Part shown: positions 6,306-14,263 of the stretch, piece by piece
How the letters are laid out: every line of letters starts with the position of its first letter
How positions within the stretch are numbered: the first letter of the stretch is position 1
DNA from: Cellvibrio sp.
GTDB taxonomy: Bacteria > Pseudomonadota > Gammaproteobacteria > Pseudomonadales > Cellvibrionaceae
Length of the DNA: 15,488 bases
Direction of reading: 5' to 3'
NCBI GenBank assembly: GCA_021323495.1
Contig: JAJQJO010000032.1
Coordinates: forward strand, 1 to 15,488
Made by a program: the position numbers and the translations under genes
The notes under the pieces: generated by a model
The model's database searches: none
What the model saw: the letters and a program-made list of their open reading frames with translations, nothing else
Told to the model about the DNA's origin: nothing

Positions 6306-7919
6306 ATGACTAGCCAGCTTCTGCAACGCCCCGGAAAAATTGCGTTAACGATCAGCCTGCTGTTGCCATTAATTGTGGGCTGCACAACCACCCAGGCGGT
6401 CGACCAACCCGGCTACAGCACGAGCGCCGCGCAGGCCAGTTTTAGTGAAGCCCAACTGGATTCACTGCTCGCGCCCGTCGCCCTTTATCCGGACACGGTA
6501 TTGTCACACGTACTTATCGCTTCCACTTACCCTCTGGAAGTAGTCGAAGCTGACCGTTGGGTGCGCAACAATCGCCATTTGACCGGCGATAACGCGGTCA
6601 ATAGCGTAGAGAACCAGGATTGGGACCCGAGCGTTAAAGCGCTGGTTGCCTTCCCCGAGGTGCTAAAGCGGATGAGTGAGGATCTGGACTGGACCCAGCA
6701 ATTGGGTGATGCCTTCCTTGCGGATGAAGCGCGGGTGATGGACAGTGTCCAAAAACTCCGCAACCGCGCCTATGCCTCAGGCAATCTCGACAAGGTCGAG
6801 CATGTGCGCGTTATCCGCGAAGAAAAAACCATCGTGATCGAACCCTCGGTTGAGCGTGTGGTGTATGTACCTGCCTATGATACCCGCGTGGTGTACGGCA
6901 ACTGGTGGTGGGCAGATTATCCCCCCGTCTACTGGCACTACCCGAGCAGTTATGTATTTGTGTCCGGTTTTTATTGGGGGACGAGTGTTTACCTGGGTCC
7001 GCGTTTTTATTCCAGCGGCTGCCATTGGCATCAACGCCGTGTAGTGGTGGTGGATCATCACCATCATCACAACCATCGCTTTTACGATAGCCGTAGCGTT
7101 GCACGTTATTCCGGAGCCAGACACTGGCATCACAACCCGGTCCATAGACGCGGGGTGGCCTATCACGATCATCACACCAGCAAGCGCTATAACAGCAACC
7201 GCGAAAGTTATGGCGATGCACGGGTCTATCGCGCCGGTTTGCGCGATAGCGGGGGCCACCATGTATCACCCAATCGCGCGCGCGACCAGCGCCAGGGCCG
7301 CGATGAGCAATTCCAGCAGCGTCTGGGCCGCCAACAGGCCGGACAAATTACTACCAATACCGACCGGCCTGCCCGGTATCACAACCAGCAACCGCGCGCA
7401 GAGCAATTGCGCGAGCGGATGAATAATGGACGCGATGCGAACCAGCGCACCGGTAATCAACACATCAATAACCAGCCACGTACTGATCGCTACACAAGTG
7501 GACGCCAAAATACCGATAACCCGAAAGTGGAACGCGGCAGCCAGCGTCCGCAGACCGGCGCGAGCGAAAGCCAAAATCGCAATTGGGAGAGCCGCCTTAA
7601 CAGTGATCGCAATAACCGGATTGAGCGCACCACTAGCCCGCGTGAACAAAGCCGGGTTGAGCGGACCGAACAGCCGCGGGCGCAGCAGCAAATCGCGCGC
7701 ACTGAACGTCCATCAACGCAATGGAAGGAACGCCCTATTGGCGAGTCAACACAGCGTGTTGAGCGGCCGCAAATGCAATCGCGCAATGAGGTTGCGCGTG
7801 TGGAACGGGCCGACCGCCCTGAGCGGATAGAGCGTGCTGAACGTATTGAGCGCACTAATGGCGGCGGCTCCCGCACCTCGGGTGAGCGCACTGAAATGCG
7901 CGGTGGCCGCGAGCGTTAA
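6306..7919 (+). CDS. DUF3300-domain lipoprotein with His-rich core and Arg/Gln/Glu-rich tail
   Basis: The 537-residue protein begins with a lipoprotein signal ending LIVGC, so Cys26 should be lipidated. Residues about 48-245 are recognisable as DUF3300, with LLAPVALYPDTVLSHVLIAS near 54-73, the Trp-rich VVEADRWVRNN region, WDPSVKALVAFPEVL at 106-120, and a VVYVPAYDTRVVYG strand followed by an aromatic-rich stretch with NWWWADYPPVYW. A His cluster follows (DHHHHHNH at 250-257, plus more His to about 290), suggestive of metal binding. From about residue 300 to the end the chain is low-complexity, Arg-, Gln-, Asn- and Glu-rich, with loose repeats such as RVERTEQPRAQQ and ERIERAERIER, and is probably disordered. 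The function of DUF3300 is unknown. It is transcribed away from minC. Confidence 0.85.
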   Translation: MTSQLLQRPGKIALTISLLLPLIVGCTTTQAVDQPGYSTSAAQASFSEAQLDSLLAPVALYPDTVLSHVLIASTYPLEVVEADRWVRNNRHLTGDNAVNSVENQDWDPSVKALVAFPEVLKRMSEDLDWTQQLGDAFLADEARVMDSVQKLRNRAYASGNLDKVEHVRVIREEKTIVIEPSVERVVYVPAYDTRVVYGNWWWADYPPVYWHYPSSYVFVSGFYWGTSVYLGPRFYSSGCHWHQRRVVVVDHHHHHNHRFYDSRSVARYSGARHWHHNPVHRRGVAYHDHHTSKRYNSNRESYGDARVYRAGLRDSGGHHVSPNRARDQRQGRDEQFQQRLGRQQAGQITTNTDRPARYHNQQPRAEQLRERMNNGRDANQRTGNQHINNQPRTDRYTSGRQNTDNPKVERGSQRPQTGASESQNRNWESRLNSDRNNRIERTTSPREQSRVERTEQPRAQQQIARTERPSTQWKERPIGESTQRVERPQMQSRNEVARVERADRPERIERAERIERTNGGGSRTSGERTEMRGGRER

Positions 7920-7937
7920 TGAATATTGGCAATCCTA

Positions 7938-7970
7938 ATAGCCCAAGGTCAGTGATTGACCTTGGGCTAT
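7938..7970 (+). terminator. Intrinsic terminator after the DUF3300 gene
   Basis: ATAGCCCAAGGTCA (7938-7951) pairs perfectly over 14 bp with TGACCTTGGGCTAT (7957-7970) around a 5-nt loop. It starts 19 nt after the stop codon. AACTTTT follows, a short U-run, so termination is likely. The reverse strand has TATTAGG after the stem and is less apt. Confidence 0.85.
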
Positions 7971-7974
7971 AACT

Positions 7975-7986
7975 TTTCGATCGAAA
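7975..7986. promoter_or_regulatory. 12-bp perfect palindrome, possible operator
   Basis: TTTCGATCGAAA reads the same on both strands. It lies between the terminator and the predicted promoter of the small lipoprotein gene, about 20-40 bp upstream of that promoter. It could be a regulator site, or chance in a stretch that also supplies the U-run of the terminator. Confidence 0.3.
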
Positions 7987-8002
7987 CCAACTCCAAATCA
8001 GC

Positions 8003-8032
8003 CTGTCCAACACCCGCGCAAACTTTTATACT
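8003..8032 (+). promoter_or_regulatory. Candidate promoter of the small lipoprotein gene
   Basis: TATACT at 8027-8032 is 5 of 6 to the -10 consensus. The best -35 is CTGTCC at 8003-8008 (3 of 6), with an 18-bp spacer. A 10-bp palindrome TGCTGCAGCA (8032-8041) lies where transcription would begin. The leader to the ATG at 8096 would be about 55 nt. Confidence 0.35.
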
Positions 8033-8095
8033 GCTGCAGCACCGTTGTAGCAACCTTCACCACCACCTCGTATTACGCAGAGCCTATTGTTGTTT

Positions 8096-8656
8096 ATGCA
8101 GAAAATCGCACTCATGACCCGCCTCCCCGCTATCTTGATCCTGATAAGCAGTTTGTTTGCTTGTAGCAGTACTAAAATCGCCCGCCAAACAGATTCATGG
8201 CCAAGTGAAATGCCTTCGCGCACTTACTTCCTGAAAGTTTATGAGGCAGACGACACGAATAAACAAATCCAGACGCAAGAGGAATATCTCACCTGGATTG
8301 TGCGTTTTTATAACGGCTGGGAATTGTATCGTCGCGGTTGGATCACCATGACTGACGAGCTGATTGCACAGGTAGAAAACCCACACCAGGTGGAAGAAAT
8401 CCGCTATAAAATCGATCGCATCGGACGGTTGGTATCGGGTGAATGGGCAAAGAAGTCGGACACCCGCACAATTTATTTGCGCCATGTTTCGATCTGGGGC
8501 AATGCGCTGCTCGAATCACTTGACCGCGACCAGGCCCTGCCGCTTATCAACCGCGTCAATCAGGATGTGGATGATCTGCTCGCGAACCGGATCAATCCCG
8601 ACATCATTACTGCCGAGCGCTATTTTCCTGCCGATGAAGATGATCCGTTTTTATAA
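8096..8656 (+). CDS. Small lipoprotein of unknown function
   Basis: I do not recognise the family. The product has 186 residues from the ATG at 8096. A TTG at 8087 and an ATG at 8114 are also in frame, and none has a strong ribosome site. The start carries a lipoprotein signal ending SLFAC followed by SSTK; the Cys is residue 23 from this start and 17 from the 8114 start. The mature part, about 160 residues, is hydrophilic and acidic, with many aromatic residues (YLTWIVRFYNGWELYRRGW) and a likely helical pattern, and ends PADEDDPFL. It follows a terminator, so it is probably its own transcription unit, and it converges on glgX. Confidence 0.72.
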   Translation: MQKIALMTRLPAILILISSLFACSSTKIARQTDSWPSEMPSRTYFLKVYEADDTNKQIQTQEEYLTWIVRFYNGWELYRRGWITMTDELIAQVENPHQVEEIRYKIDRIGRLVSGEWAKKSDTRTIYLRHVSIWGNALLESLDRDQALPLINRVNQDVDDLLANRINPDIITAERYFPADEDDPFL

Positions 8657-8660
8657 AAAT

Positions 8661-8693
8661 AAAATTCCCCCGCACTGTAATGAATGCGGGGGA
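8661..8693 (-). terminator. Terminator hairpin between glgX and the convergent lipoprotein gene
   Basis: CCCCCGCA (8667-8674) pairs perfectly with TGCGGGGG (8685-8692) around a 10-nt loop, with a flanking T-A pair. On the minus strand the stem is followed by AATTTTATTTTTAT, so it serves the glgX operon, 20 bp after its stop. On the plus strand the stem ends the lipoprotein transcript, but only GTTG follows, so action there is less sure. Confidence 0.8.
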
Positions 8694-8712
8694 GTTGCGG
8701 TGATAGTTGAAT

Positions 8713-10869
8713 TTATTTTCGTAATTTAAACAACAGTAGCGATCGGTCAGTCACTACAAAGCTGTGGCCAAACGGATAATGTGCTGTGCCGTGTTGCTCC
8801 GGCTTGTTGGTATCGATCAGGCAAATCCAATCCTTACCCTGGTAAACCTCAGGCAATACGAAATTCACCGGTTCGGGATGTGCATTGAAAATCAATAATA
8901 ACGTCACATCCGCACCACTGCGGTGAATCCCTGTGGGTTGTGCGCGCCCATCCAACAACATGCCAAGGCACGCACGGTTTTCATCATGCCATTGGTCGTC
9001 TCGCATTTCGCTACCGTCGGGCGATAGCCAGGTAACGTCTTTTACCCCCAGCTCTTCATTGTATTCACCAACTAGAAACCGGCCGCGCCGCAACATGGGA
9101 TAAGCCTGACGCAAGCTGACAACCCGCCGGGTAAATTCGAGCATTTTTTTGCCGGAATCTTTCAGGTCCCAATTAATCCAGCTCAGTTCGTTATCCTGGC
9201 AGTAAACATTGTTGTTACCCGCCTGGGTATGGGCAAATTCATCACCCGATAACATCATCGGGGTGCCCTGTGAGAACAATAAAGTGCACAACATATTGCG
9301 CATTTGACGCTGGCGCAGGCGGACAATATTTTTATCGTCAGTCGGACCTTCCACACCATAATTGCTCGACAAATTGTTGTCTGTACCGTCCCGGTTATCA
9401 TCGCCGTTGGCTTCGTTGTGTTTGCCGTTGTAACTCACCAGGTCATGCAGGGTAAAGCCGTCGTGCGCGGTTACGAAGTTGACTGATGCGGCGGGGCGGC
9501 GGCCGCGTTGGTTAAACATATCTCCTGAGCCGGTTAGACGGCTGGCAAGCTCCGGCAACTTGCCTTTTTCGCCGCGCCAAAAAGCACGCACCGTATCGCG
9601 GAAGCGATCGTTCCATTCATACCAACCGGGCGGAAACGCACCTACCTGATAGCCACCCACACCACAATCCCAGGGTTCGGCAATTAATTTGAGCTGGCTC
9701 AACAAGGGATCCTGGCGACAGGCCAGGTTAAATCCATGACGTTCGTTAAAGCCCTGTTTTTCACGCGCGAGAATAGTACCCAGATCAAAGCGAAAACCAT
9801 CCACCCCCATGTCCCGGGTCCAATACCTGAGCGAATCCGTCACTAACCGCAATACACAGGGATGGCTTAAATCCAAGGTATTGCCGGTACCGGAATCATT
9901 GACGTAATAGCGTTTATTGTCGGAGACCAACCGGTAATAGGTGACGTTATCAATGCCGCGCATCGACAGGGTTGGACCCAATTCACTACCTTCAGCCGTG
10001 TGGTTGTAGACCACATCAAGGATCAGTTCGAGGCCGGCGTTGTGCAGCCGCGCCGCCATTTCCTTGAATTCATTGAGGTGGCCATGGGCGGTGTAAGGCG
10101 TGTGCGGCGCAAAAAAAGCCAGGGTGTTGTAGCCCCAATAATTTTTCAGGCCCCGCTCAAGCAGGTGATTGTCATCAACAAAAGCGTGCACCGGCATCAG
10201 CTCGACACTGGTCACTCCCAATGAGCGGATATGCTGGAGCAACTCCGGATGCACCAACCCGGCGAAGGTGCCTTGCAATTCGCTGGGCACTGCCGGATGG
10301 CGCATGCTAATCCCGCGCACATGGGTTTCGTAGATAACCGTTTTGTCAGCCGGTATCCGGCACGAGCGGTGGTTGCCCCAGGTAAACGCGGGATCAACTA
10401 CCCTGGCCTTGGGTACAAAAGGCGCGCTGTCCCGCTCATCAAAACTCAAATCCTTATCGGGTGAACCGATGGTGTAACCAAACAAGCATTCCGACCATTT
10501 CAATTTCCCGACCAATTGCTTGGCATAGGGGTCAATCAACAATTTATTGTGGTTAAAACGGTGCCCGGCTTGCGGTTCGTATGGGCCGTATACACGGTAA
10601 CCATAAATCTGTCCGGCGTGGACATCAGGCAGATAGCCATGCCAGATTTCATCCGTGTATTCCGGCAGTTCGATCCGTTCCATTTCCACTTCACCGGTGC
10701 TATCGAACAGGCACAACTCCACCTTGGTCGCATGGGCAGAAAAGAGCGCGAAATTGACTCCCACTCCATCCCAACTTGCACCCAGGGGGAACGGGTTACC
10801 TTCCGTTATTCGGGATCGAACTTTGCTGCCCACGGAGATATCCGCCATCACTTTTTCTTGGGAATTCAT
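8713..10869 (-). CDS. glgX: Glycogen debranching enzyme GlgX (GH13 isoamylase type)
   Basis: The 718-residue enzyme cleaves alpha-1,6 branch points in glycogen, chiefly short stubs left by phosphorylase, in the cytoplasm. An N-terminal CBM48-type domain (about 25-120, GASWDGVGVNFALFSAHATKV) precedes the catalytic barrel. GH13 motifs are visible: DVVYNH, then GFRFDLG with the nucleophile Asp362, LIAEPWD with the acid Glu398, and TAHDGFT with Asp470. Length fits the family (about 660-720). AAGGA lies 8 nt before the ATG. An alternative ATG eight codons in lacks a better site. It is the last gene of the treZ-treY-DUF2934-glgX series; a 77-bp gap separates it from the DUF2934 gene. In this setting it probably frees linear chains for TreY. 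Confidence 0.96.
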   Translation of the reverse strand: MNSQEKVMADISVGSKVRSRITEGNPFPLGASWDGVGVNFALFSAHATKVELCLFDSTGEVEMERIELPEYTDEIWHGYLPDVHAGQIYGYRVYGPYEPQAGHRFNHNKLLIDPYAKQLVGKLKWSECLFGYTIGSPDKDLSFDERDSAPFVPKARVVDPAFTWGNHRSCRIPADKTVIYETHVRGISMRHPAVPSELQGTFAGLVHPELLQHIRSLGVTSVELMPVHAFVDDNHLLERGLKNYWGYNTLAFFAPHTPYTAHGHLNEFKEMAARLHNAGLELILDVVYNHTAEGSELGPTLSMRGIDNVTYYRLVSDNKRYYVNDSGTGNTLDLSHPCVLRLVTDSLRYWTRDMGVDGFRFDLGTILAREKQGFNERHGFNLACRQDPLLSQLKLIAEPWDCGVGGYQVGAFPPGWYEWNDRFRDTVRAFWRGEKGKLPELASRLTGSGDMFNQRGRRPAASVNFVTAHDGFTLHDLVSYNGKHNEANGDDNRDGTDNNLSSNYGVEGPTDDKNIVRLRQRQMRNMLCTLLFSQGTPMMLSGDEFAHTQAGNNNVYCQDNELSWINWDLKDSGKKMLEFTRRVVSLRQAYPMLRRGRFLVGEYNEELGVKDVTWLSPDGSEMRDDQWHDENRACLGMLLDGRAQPTGIHRSGADVTLLLIFNAHPEPVNFVLPEVYQGKDWICLIDTNKPEQHGTAHYPFGHSFVVTDRSLLLFKLRK

Positions 10870-10946
10870 GAATATGTTCCTTGCTAGTCAGGGATAGGAG
10901 GAGACCCGGAAGGGAGCTCACTCCTGCACTTTTACCTGGCTGGGGA

Positions 10947-11234
10947 TTAACCCATTTGCGGTGCTGAATCGCGTTTCGATTTCCGCCCCGTTTTAGCCGT
11001 CGATTTGGTGTCCGCCTGTTGTTGGGTAATATCCCCTATATCCTGCCCGGTCACTGAAGCCTTCCGGGATTTGAGCATCGACCCCGACATCTGGCTTGGG
11101 CTATCAGCTGATGAAGTTTCGGCAGCCATTCTGCAGGCGATGTCCCAGTGCCTGCTGGCATGGCCATCAGGCCTGCCTTCAGATTCCCAGATTTGATAGG
11201 CAAGGTCGCGGATACGGTTTTCATTCAGGTTCAT
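10947..11234 (-). CDS. DUF2934-domain small protein
   Basis: The 95-residue protein has DUF2934 in residues about 5-40 (IRDLAYQIWESEGRPDG, then RHWDIACRMAAE). The rest is polar low-complexity sequence rich in Ser, Thr, Lys and Gln, probably disordered. Its function is unknown. DUF2934 genes are common beside glgX and treY in Pseudomonas-like clusters, which suggests a part in glycogen or trehalose metabolism, but this is inference. AGAGGAGT lies 6 nt before the ATG at 11234. The first 14 bp overlap the end of treY in another frame, so translation is probably coupled. Confidence 0.85.
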   Translation of the reverse strand: MNLNENRIRDLAYQIWESEGRPDGHASRHWDIACRMAAETSSADSPSQMSGSMLKSRKASVTGQDIGDITQQQADTKSTAKTGRKSKRDSAPQMG

Positions 11235-14226
11235 GGTAGGACTCCTCTGGAGAAGTGGATGGGATGAGGTACAACAGATTCACTGGAAAATCAGTGAGGA
11301 TCTCGCCAACCGCCAAGCGTCCCTGATCAGGCCGGATAGCGTGGCGGGAGAAAACGCTGGCAAAACAACTGTCTGCAAGCGAATCGGGTAACACCAGGCG
11401 GGTATCGCCCCATTGCTCGGGCAGGACATAGGGTGTCGGGCGCCCCGCCAGCAAATTCATTACCAACCGGGGCGCGACTGCAATCAGGTATTTGCCCCGA
11501 TGGTGACGGACAAAGGCGACAATCCGCTCGGCCTGGGCACCCTCTATTGGCAGGGATTGATAGTCCCCGTGCAGGAATAATTTGGGATGGGCCTTACGGA
11601 ACGCCAGTACTTTCGCGATCAAATGCTGCTTGATACTACCGTTGCGCCATTGGTTAATTTTTTCGTCAACTTCGGTCAGTTGGTCCGCCAGTGCGGCCAC
11701 CCGCGCGGGGAAATCCACCGGGCGGCGATTGTCCGGGTCTACCAGGCTGAAATCCCAAAACTCATTGCCCTGGTATAAATCCGGAACCCCCGGTGTGGTC
11801 AGGCGTAACAGGGTTTGGCTGAGGCTGTTGAGCGCGCCGGCCGGTGCAAGTGCAAAGGCGGCTGCGGCTATATCCTCGCGCAGGTCGCGCAGATCTTCAG
11901 CCAGTAACAACCGGGTGAGGTATTGGCGGCAGGCAGCTTCATAATCATTGTTGGGGGCGCTCCAATGGGTGCGCAGCTTCGCTTCGCGCAGCGCCTTTTC
12001 CTGCCATTGCACCAGCCGGTCAAGATAGCGGGTCAATCCTTCCAGCCGCTCTTTTTCTACTACAGCTTCGTCGGCATCCGGGTCACCTGGTGTGTCCGGG
12101 TCACTCACCAGCTCCAAATTCAGTGGCCAGGTTCCCAGCAGGGTTTGGAAAAAAATCAGCTCATCGCCGGGCGACGGCGCCTGGCCATCATTCAATTCGG
12201 TGCGCAAAGGTCGCGCGCGCTGTTGCCATTGCGCCACTTTTTCCGCAAACCATACCGCCCGCTCGCTGATCACCGCCAACCTCGCACGAGTATCTTCCCC
12301 GCGCTTGTGGTCATGAGTGGCAGTGGCCAACAGGTTCTGCGGAAAACAGGCCGCGCGCTCCTCACAGTACTGGTGAAACTGCGCAACCGAACCGCTAAAC
12401 CGGGCGGGATCAAAACCGACATCGTTGCGCGACAACAGCACCGCCGAACGGTAACAAGCGGTATCTTCCACGGCTTTGGCGGCGATCGGCGATGTCAGTT
12501 GCTGAAAGCGAGCAAGCGTCCTTTGCCGCAAGCGACGCAAAGGTCCGGGCGGCAGGGAGTGGATAGGTTCGCCGCCGAGCCATTGATCAAGATAGCCCAG
12601 CAGCGGCCAATCACTTTGCGCCAGGGTCGTACGCGCGTCGTTCATCGCAGTACTGAAAAATGCCTGGTCCTGGATTGAGCGCTGACCCGCGCTGGCATAG
12701 GTGCGGTACACCGGGAAATGGACTACCAGCTCAAACAGTGCGCGCTGGATCGCGCCAAGGGTGAGATCGCGCGTGGCAATGTTATCGCGCGCGATGGCCA
12801 ACAAACCCTGCGCGACCATTTCAAAATCCCCCGCCAGCGACATGGACAACACCAATCGCCGCGCCTCCTTTTCCTCCTCCTTGAATGACTGCGCCCGGCC
12901 GCTGGTACTGTGCCAGACATCGTAAAGCTGCATGGCGCCAACCGGGTCATGCTGGATTAGCGATATCTGGTTCATAAACTCATAACCAGTAGTCCCCTCA
13001 ACCTGCCAATTGGCCGGAAGTACTTCGCCATCGCCAAGGATTTTTTCAACATATATTGGGAAATACGTAACATCCGCAGGTGCCATAAAGCTCGGGGTTG
13101 AGGTGACACCAGGAGTTGATATAGAGCCCGGTAGCGCCGGACGGCTGCTAATCAGCTGCTCCACTGAACGACGCAACTTGCGGCAGTAAGCGCGCGGGTT
13201 GACCAAGCCATCAATATGGTCAATGCGCAAACCGTCAATCAACCCCCGGCCAACCAATTCCAGGATCTTGCTATGGATAGCGGTAAACACTTCAGCGCGC
13301 TCCGTGCACAGCGCCCCCAGCTCGTTGATATCAAAAAAGCGGCGCCAATTAATATCATCCACCGCCGTGCGCCAGCTGGCGAGGCGGTAATGCTGGTGTT
13401 CCAGCAACTGATGCAGACGCTGCACAGTGGCATCCTCGCAGGACTTTTGTTGCCCTTCGGGGTTTGTATCGTCCACTTCCGATGCCGGTGCGACGGTAAA
13501 ATGATCGAGTGCCTGCCGGATCGCCCCGTGCAGATGTTCCGTCTGCACCAGATTGCTGAGTTCTTTGCGCAAAACCTTTGCCTGGGCCCAATAATCAGGG
13601 TGTTGTTCCAAGGCCGCAAAAGAATCGGCGATGGCTTGCAAGTCGGCATTTTCAACGCTGCTTAACAACTCGCGGTAACTGGGAGGATAGAGCGGAAAGA
13701 TATGGTCAAAATGCTGCGCATAAAACGCACCCGCAGCTTGATCAAAATGCAGGGTGACTTCGCCGGAGGCGAGCACCTCACCATAATCAGCGCGCAAAAA
13801 AGGCACCAATAACTGGCCTTTCAAGAGTGGGTCAGGCGAATTCCATTGGATATCAAAAAAGTTCGCATAGGGGCTGCGCATGCCCCACTCCAATACATCC
13901 AGCCACCAGGGGTTGGCATTCCCCCCCACCGCCATATGGTTGGGCACAAAATCCACAATCAGCCCCATCTGCTCTGCGCGCAAGGCAGCCACCAACCGTA
14001 GCAAGCCCTCCTCGCCCCCCAATTCCGGATTGACGCAGGTGGGATCGATCATGTCGTAACCGTGGGTAGACCCAGGCCGGGCCTTCAAGATCGGCGACGA
14101 ATAAATGTGGCTAATACCCAGTTGGGCAAAATAAGGCACCAACGGCACTGCATCATCGAAGCTGAAGCCGCGATGGAATTGCAGGCGCACGCTGGCGCGC
14201 AGGACTGGTACAGATGTTTCTATCAT
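11221..14226 (-). CDS. treY: Maltooligosyl trehalose synthase TreY (GH13)
   Basis: TreY converts the reducing-end alpha-1,4 bond of a maltodextrin to an alpha,alpha-1,1 bond, making maltooligosyl trehalose in the cytoplasm; TreZ then frees trehalose. The start RASVRLQFHRGFSFDDA is typical of the family. GH13 motifs are VPNHMAVGG, GLRIDHIDGL with nucleophile Asp336, YVEKILGDGE with acid Glu394, and ATHDHKRGEDTRARL with Asp639. At 1001 residues it is longer than I expect (roughly 700-930). Part of the excess lies in a Pro/Ser/Thr-rich segment at 362-384 and an acidic loop at 708-720 (SDPDTPGDPDADE) that contains an 18-bp tandem duplication. The ATG at 14226 has only a weak ribosome site and follows treZ by 37 bp. 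The C-terminus overlaps the DUF2934 gene by 14 bp. Confidence 0.95.
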   Translation of the reverse strand: MIETSVPVLRASVRLQFHRGFSFDDAVPLVPYFAQLGISHIYSSPILKARPGSTHGYDMIDPTCVNPELGGEEGLLRLVAALRAEQMGLIVDFVPNHMAVGGNANPWWLDVLEWGMRSPYANFFDIQWNSPDPLLKGQLLVPFLRADYGEVLASGEVTLHFDQAAGAFYAQHFDHIFPLYPPSYRELLSSVENADLQAIADSFAALEQHPDYWAQAKVLRKELSNLVQTEHLHGAIRQALDHFTVAPASEVDDTNPEGQQKSCEDATVQRLHQLLEHQHYRLASWRTAVDDINWRRFFDINELGALCTERAEVFTAIHSKILELVGRGLIDGLRIDHIDGLVNPRAYCRKLRRSVEQLISSRPALPGSISTPGVTSTPSFMAPADVTYFPIYVEKILGDGEVLPANWQVEGTTGYEFMNQISLIQHDPVGAMQLYDVWHSTSGRAQSFKEEEKEARRLVLSMSLAGDFEMVAQGLLAIARDNIATRDLTLGAIQRALFELVVHFPVYRTYASAGQRSIQDQAFFSTAMNDARTTLAQSDWPLLGYLDQWLGGEPIHSLPPGPLRRLRQRTLARFQQLTSPIAAKAVEDTACYRSAVLLSRNDVGFDPARFSGSVAQFHQYCEERAACFPQNLLATATHDHKRGEDTRARLAVISERAVWFAEKVAQWQQRARPLRTELNDGQAPSPGDELIFFQTLLGTWPLNLELVSDPDTPGDPDADEAVVEKERLEGLTRYLDRLVQWQEKALREAKLRTHWSAPNNDYEAACRQYLTRLLLAEDLRDLREDIAAAAFALAPAGALNSLSQTLLRLTTPGVPDLYQGNEFWDFSLVDPDNRRPVDFPARVAALADQLTEVDEKINQWRNGSIKQHLIAKVLAFRKAHPKLFLHGDYQSLPIEGAQAERIVAFVRHHRGKYLIAVAPRLVMNLLAGRPTPYVLPEQWGDTRLVLPDSLADSCFASVFSRHAIRPDQGRLAVGEILTDFPVNLLYLIPSTSPEESYHEPE
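12077..12104. repeat. 18-bp period tandem duplication within treY
   Basis: TCCGGGTCAC occurs at 12077-12086 and 12095-12104, 18 bp (six codons) apart, in frame with treY. It encodes the two DPD units of the acidic loop DPDTPGDPD. This points to a slippage expansion in a surface loop. Confidence 0.6.
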
Positions 14227-14241
14227 TAGCGTCTACTCGTT

Positions 14242-14262
14242 AGCAGCCAAACCATTGCTGCT
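14242..14262 (-). other. Small hairpin in the treZ-treY gap
   Basis: AGCAGC (14242-14247) and GCTGCT (14257-14262) form a 6-bp inverted repeat with a 9-nt loop, directly after the treZ stop and 15 nt before the treY ATG. There is no U-run, so it does not look like a terminator. It could tune treY translation, or be chance. Confidence 0.3.
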
Positions 14263-14263
14263 G

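Noticed and set aside
6777..7891. Several minus- and plus-strand frames inside the DUF3300 gene
   Set aside because: They arise from repetitive Arg-, Gln- and His-rich codons. The products are low-complexity shadows without start signals.
10870..10946. GGAG-TGAG-CTCC hairpin in the DUF2934-glgX gap as a terminator
   Set aside because: The stem is only 4 bp and no U-run follows, so it does not support an internal terminator; the genes are probably cotranscribed.
11923..12678. Plus-strand open frame of 251 codons
   Set aside because: It is antisense to treY, including the conserved THDHKRGED region. Long antisense frames are common in coding DNA of this composition.
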